Positions 10,097-18,878 of a DNA stretch of 64,000 nucleotides are shown piece by piece; the first letter of the stretch is position 1, and every line of letters begins with the position of its first letter. Location of the stretch: contig JACQYF010000125.1 of assembly GCA_016208315.1 (NCBI GenBank), positions 1-64,000 of the forward strand, given 5' to 3'. The position numbers and the translations under genes were made by a program. The stretch comes from Chloroflexota bacterium (GTDB lineage: Bacteria; Chloroflexota; Anaerolineae; UBA4142). The notes under the pieces were generated by a model, which did not search any database, was not told the origin of the DNA, and worked only from the letters and a program-made list of their open reading frames with translations.

Positions 10097-10492
10097 GTGA
10101 GTTCCAAACCGTTTATTGAACCGAATGCGATCTATTCGCGCGCCGAAGCCGCGCACCTCTTGGGTATCGGCCTGACTACCCTCAAACAGATGATTCGCGC
10201 CGGACACCTCGTCGTCAGCCAACCCGAAGGCATCCGCCGCGTTTTTATCAAGGGATCGAGTATTTTGGACATGTTAGATCGAACGGCCCAACAGCCCAAT
10301 TATTTGGCGGCATCATACAGTCAGAACGTTGGAGCAGTACCGCAGTATCAAGGAACAACCGCGCGCCTGGCGCAACCCGTGCTCGAATCGGGTGCGTCGT
10401 GGAATGCGCAAGCAACTTTGGCTTTACGAACCGAGAGAGAATCCGCATCGCGCCAGAAGAGCTCTAGAGCGCGGGGAGGTGCGCGACGTTAA
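10097..10492 (+). CDS. Small helix-turn-helix protein (excisionase/MerR-like)
   Basis: The 131-residue product has an N-terminal HTH of the MerR/excisionase type: Y-S-R-A-E-A-A-H-L-LGIGLTTLKQMIRAGHLVV, about residues 14-40, then RRVFIKGSSILDMLDR. The remaining 70 residues are low in complexity and poorly structured. GTG at 10097 has CAGGAG seven bases upstream; a TTG one codon before it is also possible. A perfect promoter and a strong terminator make it a single-gene transcript. It may be a DNA-binding regulator; target unknown. Confidence 0.75.
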   Translation: MSSKPFIEPNAIYSRAEAAHLLGIGLTTLKQMIRAGHLVVSQPEGIRRVFIKGSSILDMLDRTAQQPNYLAASYSQNVGAVPQYQGTTARLAQPVLESGASWNAQATLALRTERESASRQKSSRARGGARR

Positions 10493-10515
10493 CGCGCTAG
10501 GACCAACTCTTTTTG

Positions 10516-10556
10516 AAGCGTGAAGCCATCGAGAGGTTTCACGCTTTTTTATTTTT
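10516..10556 (+). terminator. Intrinsic terminator
   Basis: A 9-bp stem AAGCGTGAA (10516-10524) with its complement (10538-10546) runs into TTTTTTATTTTT. It ends the HTH transcript. Confidence 0.85.
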
Positions 10557-10575
10557 CCGAAAGGGGGCGAACGCG

Positions 10576-10872
10576 ATGGAGGGGATCAGGACGATTATCT
10601 GCACTTTCGACTATGGCGAAGAGGGGTTCGAGCATTTGCTGGCGCGGCTCGACCTCCTGCACGATCTCGCCAGCGAGGGTCGCCTGGTGGAGGCGACGCC
10701 GCTGCGGGCCAGTGACGTGGTCGGTTGGCTGGAAGACATTATCTTTACGGCGGAAGAGACGATCCGCGAGATCGACGCGCACACGCCGGCATTCCACGCG
10801 TTCGTGGACCAAACCCAGTCAATTAGTCAATTAGGGATTAGTCAATCAGTCACTGATTCACTGATTGACTAA
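10576..10872 (+). CDS. Hypothetical protein, 98 residues, C-terminus inside a repeat
   Basis: I do not recognise the family. The predicted protein is acidic and helical, and GAAGGGG-like sequence (AAAGGGGGCG) precedes the ATG. The last 18 residues or so (from SQLG onward) and the stop codon are encoded by a palindromic repeat that begins at 10817, so the original C-terminus was probably replaced. It lies between two terminators and so needs its own promoter, which I cannot see. Confidence 0.55.
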   Translation: MEGIRTIICTFDYGEEGFEHLLARLDLLHDLASEGRLVEATPLRASDVVGWLEDIIFTAEETIREIDAHTPAFHAFVDQTQSISQLGISQSVTDSLID

Positions 10873-10886
10873 TTGCTCGTCTAATT
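10817..10886. repeat. Palindromic tandem-word repeat (AGTCAATT type)
   Basis: Words such as AGTCAATT and AGTCAATC on the left are mirrored by GATTGACT, GATTCACT and GTCTAATTG on the right. The whole is an imperfect inverted repeat about 70 bases long. It covers the 3' end of the gene at 10576. Confidence 0.8.
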
Positions 10887-10968
10887 GGCGCGACCAGGGA
10901 GAATGGCGCGGAGAGGGAAATCAAGTCGGTGTAGGGGAGATTTCCTAATCTGTGCCCGGTGTTGGCTC

Positions 10969-11005
10969 CGGAGCGGCTGATTGCAGAGTCAGCCGCTCCG
11001 TTTTT
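10969..11005 (+). terminator. Strong intrinsic terminator
   Basis: A perfect 12-bp stem, CGGAGCGGCTGA (10969-10980) and its complement (10989-11000), is followed by TTTTT. Confidence 0.8.
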
Positions 11006-11128
11006 GCCGGTGATTGCCAACCCACTCTGCAACAACCGTGCCGTCGCCTCCGTTTAACCAGGTGTGAACGAAAGCCCCATTGGAGCGTTCTGACCAATGG
11101 GAATAGCACAACAATTGAGGAGTTTCAA

Positions 11129-11860
11129 ATGAAACGGTTTGTAGCTGCCGTCGGCGGGCTGGTCATGCTTCTGACGCTGTCGCTTGTGCCCGTCGGGCCG
11201 GTGGAGGCGGCGCCGCCTCCTGACTTTGACCAAGCCGAATTTGATCGCCCTCTCGACATTGACAATTCATACATGCCTCTGGAACCTGGGACCACGTTCA
11301 TCTACGAGGGCAAAGCGGACGGCGAGACCTTCTACGAGACCTTTGTCGTCACCGACGAAACCAAGACCATCCTGGGCATCAAGGCGCGCGTCGTGCGCGA
11401 TACGGTTTGGGAGAACGGCGAACTGGTGGAACTGACGGAGGACTGGTTCGCGCAGGACGATGCGGGCAACGTCTGGTACCTGGGCGAATTCTCAACCGAC
11501 TATCAGAATGGCAAGGTGGTTGGGCACGAGGGTTCCTGGCAGGCCGGCGTAAAGGGCGCTGAGCCAGGGATCGTCATGTTGGCAAATCCTAAAGTCGGCG
11601 ATAGCTACGCGCAGGAAGTCGCGCCCGGCGTCGCCGAAGACAAAGCAACCGTGCTCAAACTGAATGAAACGCTCCGTGTGCCGCATGGTCGCTTTACGAA
11701 TGTGCTCGTAATCAAAGAATTCACGCCGCTGGAACCGGGCGTGGTCGAGCACAAATACTATGCTCCAGGCGTTGGCCAGATCAAGACTCAAATGGTCAAA
11801 GGCGGAAACGAAGTGTCGCGTCTAAAAGACGTCAAGAAAGAGGGCAAGAAAGAGGATTGA
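11129..11860 (+). CDS. Secreted conserved hypothetical protein
   Basis: The 243-residue product has a signal peptide (MKRFVAAVGGLVMLLTL, cleavage likely after VEA-A near residue 28). The mature part is beta-rich, with F-I-Y-E-G-K-A-D-G-E followed by a region E-D-W-F-A-Q-D-D-A-G-N-V-W-YLGE and a C-terminal YYAPGVGQIK stretch. This pattern occurs in exported proteins of unknown role in Actinobacteria and Chloroflexota. GAGGAG lies nine bases before the ATG. A terminator follows at once, so it is a single-gene unit. Confidence 0.8.
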   Translation: MKRFVAAVGGLVMLLTLSLVPVGPVEAAPPPDFDQAEFDRPLDIDNSYMPLEPGTTFIYEGKADGETFYETFVVTDETKTILGIKARVVRDTVWENGELVELTEDWFAQDDAGNVWYLGEFSTDYQNGKVVGHEGSWQAGVKGAEPGIVMLANPKVGDSYAQEVAPGVAEDKATVLKLNETLRVPHGRFTNVLVIKEFTPLEPGVVEHKYYAPGVGQIKTQMVKGGNEVSRLKDVKKEGKKED

Positions 11861-11871
11861 CGCAGGGCACG

Positions 11872-11910
11872 GTGAGGCAGTTGACGAAAAATCAACTGCC
11901 TCACTTTTTT
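11872..11910 (+). terminator. Strong intrinsic terminator
   Basis: A perfect 13-bp stem, GTGAGGCAGTTGA (11872-11884) and its complement (11892-11904), is followed by TTTTTT. It ends the secreted-protein transcript. Confidence 0.9.
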
Positions 11911-11912
11911 GC

Positions 11913-11941
11913 TTGACGCTCACATACTCCTGTGCTACAAT
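11913..11941 (+). promoter_or_regulatory. Promoter of pepA
   Basis: TTGACG (11913-11918) and TACAAT (11936-11941) are spaced by 17 bases. The promoter starts directly after the preceding terminator. Confidence 0.75.
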
Positions 11942-11983
11942 GCCGCCCGTTCTTGTGTTTCTTTCAACCTTTGGAGGCGATTA

Positions 11984-13504
11984 ATGGAATTGAGGGTAGA
12001 GGTAGGCGATGTAGCAACCTGGAAGGGCGATGGCGTTATCGTGAATCTGTTCGAGGGCGTCACAGCGCCGGGCGGCGCGAGTCGCGCTCTGGATGAAGCA
12101 TTGAATGGCTTGTTGAGCAAACTCATTAGCAAGGGCGACATCAAGGGCAAACTGGGCAGCGCGACCATCGTCCACACGCTGGACAAATTACCGGTCGAGC
12201 GCGTGTGCGTAGTGGGCTTGGGCAAGCCGGACGAATTTACGCTCGACCGCGCGCGGCAGGCCGCGGCGAAAGGCGCCCGAGCATTGCGCGATGCTGGCGC
12301 GAAAAAAATCGCGACCATCGTCCACGGCGCGGGGGCCGGCGCGTTGGACGCGGCTACGGCCGCGCAAGCCACGGCGGAAGGCGTCGTTCTCGGTTTGTGG
12401 CGCTTTCGAAAATACCACACCACGCCCGACGAAGTCGGCGCGATTGATGAGGTCGTCATCTTGGAGCGGGATACCGCCAAGTCGAAAACGCTCGCGGCCG
12501 CGGTCGAGCGCGGCCGCATCATCGCCGAGGCCACGAACCTCGCCCGCGATCTGGCGAACGAGCCGGGCAATACCCTGACGCCGACGCGCCTCGCCGAAAT
12601 CGCGCGCGATATCGCGCAAGAGCAGGGATTGGAATTTTACGTGATTGATCGCGCGCAGGCGCGGGAATTGGGCATGGGCGCTTTTCTCGGCGTCGCGCAG
12701 GGTTCGGACGAACCGCCCGCGATCATCGTCATGCGTTATTGGGGCGCGGGCCACGACGCTGCGCCGGGACTGGGTCTCGTCGGCAAGGCCATCACGTTCG
12801 ATTCGGGCGGCATCTCGCTCAAGCCCGCCGAGAATATGCAGGATATGAAAGGCGATATGGCCGGTGGAGCCGCAGCGATTGCGGCCATGCAAGCCATCGC
12901 GCAACTCAAGCCGAGCATAAACGTGACTGCGATCGTGCCCTCCACCGAGAACTTGCCCAGCGGCAAGGCATACAAGCCCGGCGATATTTTGAAAGCATCG
13001 AACGGCAAAACGATTGAAGTGGTTAACACCGACGCGGAAGGTCGCCTGGTATTGGCCGATGCGTTGGTTTATGCCATCCATACTCTCAAGCTCTCTCCGG
13101 CCGTAGATGCCGCGACCCTCACCGGCTCGATGGTCGTCGCGCTCGGCAATTATCGCACCGGCTTTTTCTCCAACGACAATACTCTGAGCGCCCTGCTCTT
13201 TCAGGTGGGCGAAGAGACCGGCGAAAAGAATTGGGCGCTGCCGATGGACGAAGAATATCGCGAGCAGATCAAGAGCGATTGGGCCGACATCAAAAATTCG
13301 TCAGGGCGTCCCGCGGGTTCCATCACGGCGGCCTGGTTCTTGCGCCATTTCGTGGATCAGACGCCATGGGCGCACCTCGACATCGCCGGAAGCGTGGGCA
13401 TGATGGGCGATGCTAAAGAGCGCGGCTACCAGAACAAGTGGGGCAACGGCACGCCGACGCGCACGTTCGTAAACCTGGCGCTGGCGCTGGCTGCGAAAAA
13501 GTAA
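11984..13504 (+). CDS. pepA: Leucyl aminopeptidase, M17 family
   Basis: The 506-residue cytosolic metallo-aminopeptidase removes N-terminal residues from peptides. The N-terminal macro-like domain (1-160) is followed by the catalytic domain with GKAITFDSGGISLKP (about 267) and the M17 signature NTDAEGRLVLADAL (about 347), which bind two metal ions. Length is normal. The ATG at 11984 is preceded by TTGGAGG; an upstream TTG frame extension overlaps the promoter and is rejected. A GA/CT palindrome separates it from the next gene. Confidence 0.95.
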   Translation: MELRVEVGDVATWKGDGVIVNLFEGVTAPGGASRALDEALNGLLSKLISKGDIKGKLGSATIVHTLDKLPVERVCVVGLGKPDEFTLDRARQAAAKGARALRDAGAKKIATIVHGAGAGALDAATAAQATAEGVVLGLWRFRKYHTTPDEVGAIDEVVILERDTAKSKTLAAAVERGRIIAEATNLARDLANEPGNTLTPTRLAEIARDIAQEQGLEFYVIDRAQARELGMGAFLGVAQGSDEPPAIIVMRYWGAGHDAAPGLGLVGKAITFDSGGISLKPAENMQDMKGDMAGGAAAIAAMQAIAQLKPSINVTAIVPSTENLPSGKAYKPGDILKASNGKTIEVVNTDAEGRLVLADALVYAIHTLKLSPAVDAATLTGSMVVALGNYRTGFFSNDNTLSALLFQVGEETGEKNWALPMDEEYREQIKSDWADIKNSSGRPAGSITAAWFLRHFVDQTPWAHLDIAGSVGMMGDAKERGYQNKWGNGTPTRTFVNLALALAAKK

Positions 13505-13519
13505 GCTCGATCGCGAAGC

Positions 13520-13592
13520 GAGGGGGAGAGGGGGAGAGAGGGAGAGGGGGAGAATTTGTCTCCCGCTCTCCCCTTCTCCCCCTCTCCCCCTC
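13520..13592. repeat. GA-rich/CT-rich inverted repeat
   Basis: Tandem GGGGGAGAG words (13520-13551) are mirrored by CTCCCCCT words (13561-13592). This is the same word family seen at 40525-40588. It lies in the pepA-to-methyltransferase gap, just before the next ribosome-binding site. Confidence 0.8.
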
Positions 13593-13612
13593 AATTTCAG
13601 GAGTTACGAACG

Positions 13613-15565
13613 ATGGGAATGACCCACCCCCTCCTCGCGCGCCTCGCCCGCGGCCCGATCCTCTGCGATGGCGCGATGGGTACGCTGCTCTACGCGCGCG
13701 GCGTTTCGTTCGAGCGCTGTTTTGACGAACTCAATCTCTCCGACCCGGCCCTCGTTCTCGAAATCCACGGTGACTATATCCGCGCGGGCGCCGAGATGAT
13801 CGAGACAAACACCTTCGGCGCGAACCGCTTCAAACTCGCGCATCACGGGTTGGCGAGCAAGGTACGCGACATCAACCTGCGTGGCGCCAAGTTCGCGCGT
13901 GAGGCGCGCGAGATCGCGGGCGAACCCACGTTCGTCCTCGGCTCCGTCGGGCCGATTGGGCAGTTACTCGTCCCGTTTGGGCAGATCACGTATGCCGACG
14001 CGCACGCGGCCTTTAGGGAGCAAATCGAAGCGCTGCTCGAAGGCGGCGCGGACGCGATCATTCTCGAAACCTTCTCCGACCTCCAGGAACTCGAAACAGC
14101 CGTCCTCGCTGCGCGCGAGATCACCCACGATCTCCCGCTTTTCGCGCAAATGTCCTTTACCGACGACGCGCACACCTTGACCGGCAATACGCCCGAAGAA
14201 ATCGTCGCGGCGCTGTGCGCATTGCCCGTGGACATTATCGGCGCGAATTGCTCCATCGGTCCCGCCGGAACGTACAAGGCAGCGCAACGCATGACGGCGG
14301 CTTTAGAAGTTGGAAATTGGAAATTGGAAGTTGGAAAAGATGCCGGGCAGACTTCGAAACTCCAACGTCCAACGTCCAACGTCCAACGTCCATTCCTTTC
14401 CGTCATGCCCAACGCGGGCTTTCCCGCGCGCATCGGCGAGCGCTACATGTATCTGTCCTCGCCGCAATACTTTGCCGAATACACGCCCAAGTTTACTGGC
14501 GAGCTTGGCGCGACCGTCGTCGGCGGCTGCTGCGGGACGACGCCCGCGCACATTGCCGCGATGCGCGCGGCGCTCGATCAGATGGCGCCCGCGGCCGGAC
14601 GGCGAGTCATCGTCGTCGAACATCCGGCCCCGCGTCCCGTTGAGGCGCCCGCACACGGCCTCGCGAGTGTCCCGCGCACCCTGCGCGAAAAACTGCGCGC
14701 GGGCCAGTGGGTGACGAGCGTGGAACTCGACCCGCCGCGCGGCGTGAATCCGACCAAGATGCTCCACGGCGCGGCGATGCTGAAAGAGTTAGGCGTGGAC
14801 GCCATCAACATCGGCGATTCGCCGCTCGCCAAAATTCGCATGTCCTGCATTTCGCTCGCGATCATGATCCAGCAGCAAGTCGGTCTGGAGACGATCATTC
14901 ATTACACGACCCGCGACCGCAACCTGATGGCGATGCAGAGCGACTTGATTGGCGCGCACGCGCTCGGTCTCCACAACGTCATCGCGTTGACGGGCGATCC
15001 GCCGCGCCTGGGCGATTATCCCAACGCGACCGCGGTCTACGATATTGATTCCATTGGGCTGATCAAGGTTCTGAAAAGGTTGAACGAGGGACGCGATTGG
15101 GCGGGCACGAGTATTGGGACGCCTGCGGATTTCTTCGTCGCCGGCGCGCTCGACATGATCTTGGCCAATGGCGATCCGCAGGAGATGGACCGCTTTCATC
15201 GCAAATTGGAGGCCGGGGCCGATTTCGTCATGACCCAGCCGATTTACGACGCGGCCATTCTGCGCGAGTTTCTGCAAAAATACGGCGACCGATACGGCCG
15301 CATCGTCCAGCCCATTATCCTGGGCGTACTGCCGCTGATGAGTTCTAAACACGCGGAATTCCTGCACAACGAAGTCCCCGGTATCACGCTGACCGATGAC
15401 GCGCGTCGCCGCATGAAAGCTGCGGGCGAGCGCGGCGTCGCAGAAGGCATCGCGCTCGCGCAAGAGCTGCTGAGCGCGGCGCGAGACCTGGTTGCTGGGA
15501 CCTACCTCATGCCCTCCTTCGGGCGGTACGAAGTGTGTGGCGAATTAGTCAAGCTAGTTCAATAG
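13613..15565 (+). CDS. Homocysteine S-methyltransferase / 5,10-methylenetetrahydrofolate reductase fusion
   Basis: The 650-residue protein joins two steps of methionine synthesis. Residues 5-345 are the homocysteine-binding methyltransferase, with the zinc cysteines in GANCSIGP (about 210) and GGCCGTTP (about 304). Residues 365-640 are a MetF-type TIM barrel reductase (SVELDPPRGVNPTKM, IALTGDPPR). The layout matches Bacillus YitJ; the cobalamin domain of MetH is absent. Residues 231-260 are an in-frame insertion encoded by a palindromic repeat (LEVGNWKLEVGK ... RPTSNVQRP). TCAGGAG precedes the ATG. The last codons and stop touch another repeat. Confidence 0.92.
   Translation: MGMTHPLLARLARGPILCDGAMGTLLYARGVSFERCFDELNLSDPALVLEIHGDYIRAGAEMIETNTFGANRFKLAHHGLASKVRDINLRGAKFAREAREIAGEPTFVLGSVGPIGQLLVPFGQITYADAHAAFREQIEALLEGGADAIILETFSDLQELETAVLAAREITHDLPLFAQMSFTDDAHTLTGNTPEEIVAALCALPVDIIGANCSIGPAGTYKAAQRMTAALEVGNWKLEVGKDAGQTSKLQRPTSNVQRPFLSVMPNAGFPARIGERYMYLSSPQYFAEYTPKFTGELGATVVGGCCGTTPAHIAAMRAALDQMAPAAGRRVIVVEHPAPRPVEAPAHGLASVPRTLREKLRAGQWVTSVELDPPRGVNPTKMLHGAAMLKELGVDAINIGDSPLAKIRMSCISLAIMIQQQVGLETIIHYTTRDRNLMAMQSDLIGAHALGLHNVIALTGDPPRLGDYPNATAVYDIDSIGLIKVLKRLNEGRDWAGTSIGTPADFFVAGALDMILANGDPQEMDRFHRKLEAGADFVMTQPIYDAAILREFLQKYGDRYGRIVQPIILGVLPLMSSKHAEFLHNEVPGITLTDDARRRMKAAGERGVAEGIALAQELLSAARDLVAGTYLMPSFGRYEVCGELVKLVQ
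14305..14391. repeat. In-frame palindromic repeat, TTGGAAGTT family
   Basis: Left arm: AGTTGGAAATTGGAAATTGG and on to 14334. Right arm: CCAACGTCCAACGTCCAACG and on to 14391. Together they form an imperfect inverted repeat of tandem 7-10 bp words inside an open frame, with length compatible with the frame. Related copies lie at 35882-35945, 42963-43037 and 54704-54777. Confidence 0.85.
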
Positions 15566-15637
15566 TTGCATAGTTGCATAGTTGCATAGTCAAACAGTCC
15601 AGCAACTATCAAACTACGAAACTATTCAACTATTCAC
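15555..15637. repeat. Palindromic tandem-word repeat (AGTTGCAT type)
   Basis: AGTTGCAT appears three times in tandem (about 15565-15590), then AACTATC, AACTACG and AACTATTC words in opposite orientation. The repeat begins at the very end of the methyltransferase gene and includes its stop codon region. Confidence 0.75.
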
Positions 15638-15643
15638 CTGTTT

Positions 15644-15671
15644 TTGACTTTTTCTTGTTTCGTGCTATGAT
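15644..15671 (+). promoter_or_regulatory. Promoter of the SnoaL-like lipoprotein gene
   Basis: TTGACT (15644-15649) and TATGAT (15666-15671) with a 16-base spacer, 40 bases before the start codon. Confidence 0.65.
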
Positions 15672-15710
15672 GGCGCACGCTAATTCCGCCGAGATTTAGG
15701 AGGTCTCTGT

Positions 15711-16226
15711 ATGCGCAAGTTCGTTTTTATCGCCGCGATCGCGCTGGTGATCGCCGCGGTGGGCTGCTCGACCGGCGCGCCGCCGCCGCCGCCGGGCGGG
15801 CCACCCAGAGTCCGGGAACGCACGCCAACCGCCGTTCCCGCCAACGACGAAGAAGCCATCAAGCAGTTGATCAACGCCGAAGGCGAAGCCGTCGTCCAAC
15901 AAGACATTGATCGTTTGCAGAGCATGTGGGCCAACGATGGCGTCGTCACCGACGCGAACCGCACGGCCAGCAACACCAGCGACGACAAGACGTGGAAGAA
16001 CTGGGCGGCGATTCGTGACCGCTACGTGAACATCGTCTTTCCGTCCAACCCCGCCTTTGCGGAACATCCCAATATCCGCGTGACGATCACGGGCGAGACG
16101 GCCAACGCCGTGGCCGACACCAAGATCGGTGTGACGAATGTGAAAGATAACGACAAATGGACTTTTCGCAAGATTGATGGGCAATGGAGAGTAACCAGTT
16201 TGACTTTTAGTCTGGCCGCCCAATAA
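15711..16226 (+). CDS. Lipoprotein with SnoaL/NTF2-like (DUF4440-type) domain
   Basis: The 171-residue protein starts with a lipoprotein signal peptide ending in the lipobox AVGC (Cys19), then a proline-rich linker (GAPPPPPGGPP). A single NTF2-like domain follows (about 45-170): D-E-E-A-I-K-Q-LINAEGEAVVQQDIDRL, W-A-N-D-G-V-V, and KWTFRKIDGQWRVTS. The fold often binds small hydrophobic ligands; no catalytic residues can be named. AGGAGG sits before the ATG. Expected outside the membrane, lipid-anchored. Confidence 0.85.
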   Translation: MRKFVFIAAIALVIAAVGCSTGAPPPPPGGPPRVRERTPTAVPANDEEAIKQLINAEGEAVVQQDIDRLQSMWANDGVVTDANRTASNTSDDKTWKNWAAIRDRYVNIVFPSNPAFAEHPNIRVTITGETANAVADTKIGVTNVKDNDKWTFRKIDGQWRVTSLTFSLAAQ

Positions 16227-16250
16227 CCGGCTATTTGGTTTTTCGCTTCC

Positions 16251-16290
16251 CGGCTCGCCGATGGCACGACCTGCGGCGAGCCGTTTTCTT
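16251..16290 (+). terminator. Intrinsic terminator
   Basis: A 10-bp perfect stem CGGCTCGCCG (16251-16260) and its complement (16274-16283) is followed by TTTTCTT. Confidence 0.85.
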
Positions 16291-16305
16291 GTCCGCCGAA
16301 ATTGT

Positions 16306-16334
16306 TTGCGTGATTACTTTGAGAGTGCTATAAT
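16306..16334 (+). promoter_or_regulatory. Promoter of the response-regulator/CpaE operon
   Basis: TTGCGT (16306-16311) and TATAAT (16329-16334), 17 bases apart, directly after the terminator and 55 bases before the ATG. Confidence 0.7.
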
Positions 16335-16388
16335 AACCACGATGATTGCACTCGGAGCTGTTCGAACCCCCACGGCGAGGCACAGAAA

Positions 16389-17606
16389 ATGACCGCTTCG
16401 CGAGTGTTAGTGGTTGACGATACCAAGCTCATTACGCGGATGATCCGCGACAAGCTGGTTTCCAGCGGCTATGTGGTCGAAGAGGCCTACGAAGGCACGG
16501 AAGCGCTGGCCAAGGTAAAATCATTCAACCCGGATCTCATCATCCTCGACGTGATGTTACCCGGTATGGACGGGTATCAGATTGCCCGGCGCATCCGTCA
16601 GGATCCCGCGAATGGCCGCGTGCCCATCGTCATGCTGACGGCCCGCGCCGGCATCGCCGAAAAGATCGCGGGCTTTGAGGCCGGCGCGGACGATTATTTG
16701 ACCAAACCGTTCGACCCGACCGAACTGGAACTGCGCGTGCGCGTCCTGATCGCGCGGGCCAAAGCCCAACGGGGCATTGCCCCCGACACGCCCGCGCTGG
16801 GCAAGGTGATTTCCGTTTTCAGCTTACGCGGGGGTTCGGGGACGTCTTCCATTGCGGTCAACTTGGCCGTGGCCCTCGCGCAGTTATATGAAAATGACGT
16901 CCCCCTCGTTGACCTGGCGCTGGAATCGGGCAGCGTGAGTTTGCTGCTGGACATGATTCCGCGGACTTCGCTGGCGAACATGGCGCGCGAAGACCTCGCG
17001 GCGCTCGACGAGGGGCTGCTGAAAGATTACGCGCAGCGCCATCCCTCCGGCGTCCGTCTCTTGGCCGCGCCGGCCTCGCCCGTGTTGGCCGAACTCGTCA
17101 CGCCGAAATTGATCCAGACCATTCTCCCGGTGCTGCGGCGGTGCTATTCTCACACGGTCATTGACACCGCGCACCAACTCAACGAACTGAACCTGGCCGC
17201 CTTCGACATCAGCGACCAGATCATTATCGTCCTCACGCCGGACATGCTGTCCATGAAGTCCGCCACGACCATCCTGGAGACTTTTCATTCCCTCGCCTAT
17301 CCTCCCGAACGACTCCTCATCATCCTCAACTGGGCTTTTCCGCGGCGCGGCCTTCCGCAAAAGGAAATCGAGGCGGCCCTCGGCATGCCGATTTCGCTCG
17401 TCATTCCGCACGATTCCGATGCGGCCGTGCGCGCGATCAACGAAGGCGTGCCCGTCATCATCGCGCAACCGAACACGGCTTGGGCATACGAAATTGAGCG
17501 GCTCGCCTACCAGGTGAGCGCCCCCGAAGTCCGCGCGCAGGCCGATGCCCAACCTTCGCGGCGTTATGCGCTCCTGAAGCGCCGGCTGGCGGCTGGGGCG
17601 GTCTAG
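16389..17606 (+). CDS. Response regulator receiver fused to CpaE/TadZ-like ATPase (first copy)
   Basis: The 405-residue protein has a receiver domain at 1-122: VLVVDDTK acidic pocket, phospho-acceptor Asp in ILDVMLPGMDG, and K in TKPF. From about 140 a MinD-like P-loop domain follows. Its Walker A reads FSLRGGSGTSS, so the leading lysine of the deviant Walker motif is arginine, as in several CpaE/TadZ proteins that do not hydrolyse ATP. CpaE-type proteins place type IV pilus or Tad machinery at a pole; no other tad genes are in the window. A paralog follows 41 bases later. Confidence 0.88.
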   Translation: MTASRVLVVDDTKLITRMIRDKLVSSGYVVEEAYEGTEALAKVKSFNPDLIILDVMLPGMDGYQIARRIRQDPANGRVPIVMLTARAGIAEKIAGFEAGADDYLTKPFDPTELELRVRVLIARAKAQRGIAPDTPALGKVISVFSLRGGSGTSSIAVNLAVALAQLYENDVPLVDLALESGSVSLLLDMIPRTSLANMAREDLAALDEGLLKDYAQRHPSGVRLLAAPASPVLAELVTPKLIQTILPVLRRCYSHTVIDTAHQLNELNLAAFDISDQIIIVLTPDMLSMKSATTILETFHSLAYPPERLLIILNWAFPRRGLPQKEIEAALGMPISLVIPHDSDAAVRAINEGVPVIIAQPNTAWAYEIERLAYQVSAPEVRAQADAQPSRRYALLKRRLAAGAV

Positions 17607-17647
17607 CGACCACCGGCGAATCCTAAACAGAGCGCAACAGGGTGATT

Positions 17648-18805
17648 ATGAGAATTCTCGTCGTTGACGACGATCTGGTCACACTGACCTGGCTCAAGCA
17701 GGTCCTCGAGCGCGAAGGGTACGCGGTGAGCACGGCCAACCGCGGCGCGCTCGCGTTGGAGCAAATCGCCAAAGATAGACCCGACCTTGTGGTGCTCGAC
17801 CTTGTCTTGCCCGACATGGACGGCATGGACGTCCTGCGGCGTCTGCGGCAGGACCCTGCCGCGCGCGACCTGTGGGTCGTCGTCTTGAGCGCCAAAGGCC
17901 GGCCGGAAGATATTGTGGCCGGGCTGCGCGGGGGGGCGGACGATTACGTTCCCAAGCGGCCCGGCGCAGACGTCGAATTGACTTCCAAGATTCGAGGATT
18001 GTTCGCACTGGCCAAGCGCACCGCGCCCGAACCGGAGGCGGCGCCGGCTCCGGAGGGCGCGGCCAAAGTCTTTTCTTTTTGCAGCGCAAAAGGCGGGACG
18101 GGCACTACGGTCGTCTGCGTGAACACGTGCTACGCGCTGGCGCAACTTGCGCCGCGCGCCCAGGTGCTGCTCGTGGATATGGTCTTTCCCATCGGGACCG
18201 TCGGGCAATCCATCGGCTATGAATCGCGCGATACGGTCGCACGGCTGACGCAGCGCGTGCATGGCAAGCTGGACCGCGCGCTGATCGAAAAATACGTTTC
18301 GCCGGTACAGCGCTGGGGCTTTCGCGTGTTGCTGGGCGCCTGCGATCCGCAAGAGGCGACGCTCCTCGACGTGGGCCAAATCGGTCCGCTCTTTGAGCAG
18401 TTGCGAACGATGTACGATTATATCTTTGTGGATTTTGGGCGCACGCTCTCGCGCATCTCGCTGCCGATCATTCAAAATTCGGAAAGCATCGTCGTCATCC
18501 TCACACCCGACGTCAACACGGTCAAGTTGACGCGGCTCACCCTGGATTATCTCGAAGCGCTCGGGGTCAAACAGAACCAGGTGATCTTGATCAACAACCG
18601 CACGGTCGGACGCGTGTGGGTTTCCAAGGAAGAGACCGAACACGCGCTCAACGTGCCTCTTTCCGGGACGATTCCTTACGAGTCCGAATACCTGACGATG
18701 GCAATCAACTCCGGAGTGCCCTTCGCCGCGAAATTTCCGCAAAATGCGGCCAGTCTTATGTTCGCGGATTTCGCGCGGCTGCTGCGCGACCGGTCGGGAA
18801 GATAA
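17648..18805 (+). CDS. Response regulator receiver fused to CpaE/TadZ-like ATPase (second copy)
   Basis: The 385-residue paralog has the same plan: receiver (VLDLVLPDMDG phospho-acceptor, 1-120) and a MinD-like ATPase from about 140. Here the P-loop FCSAKGGTGTT keeps the lysine of the deviant Walker A, unlike its neighbour, so one active and one altered partner may form a pair. ATG at 17648 (after AGGGTG) is preferred to a GTG two codons earlier. Transcribed with the upstream copy and probably with the transglutaminase gene 73 bases further on. Confidence 0.87.
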   Translation: MRILVVDDDLVTLTWLKQVLEREGYAVSTANRGALALEQIAKDRPDLVVLDLVLPDMDGMDVLRRLRQDPAARDLWVVVLSAKGRPEDIVAGLRGGADDYVPKRPGADVELTSKIRGLFALAKRTAPEPEAAPAPEGAAKVFSFCSAKGGTGTTVVCVNTCYALAQLAPRAQVLLVDMVFPIGTVGQSIGYESRDTVARLTQRVHGKLDRALIEKYVSPVQRWGFRVLLGACDPQEATLLDVGQIGPLFEQLRTMYDYIFVDFGRTLSRISLPIIQNSESIVVILTPDVNTVKLTRLTLDYLEALGVKQNQVILINNRTVGRVWVSKEETEHALNVPLSGTIPYESEYLTMAINSGVPFAAKFPQNAASLMFADFARLLRDRSGR

Positions 18806-18878
18806 GATGAGATTGCTGATCTCGAGAGTCTAATCGCTCTCGGCAAATTGGAGAACGGCAGCTAGCCGGCGATGCAAG

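Noticed and set aside
13520..13592. GA/CT palindrome read as a terminator of pepA
   Set aside because: No T-tract on either strand and the same words occur within a coding region at 40525, so it is called a repeat.
16350..16380. GTTCGAACCCCC resembling a tRNA T-arm
   Set aside because: No acceptor, D-arm or anticodon stem can be built around it, and it lies in the leader of the response-regulator gene.
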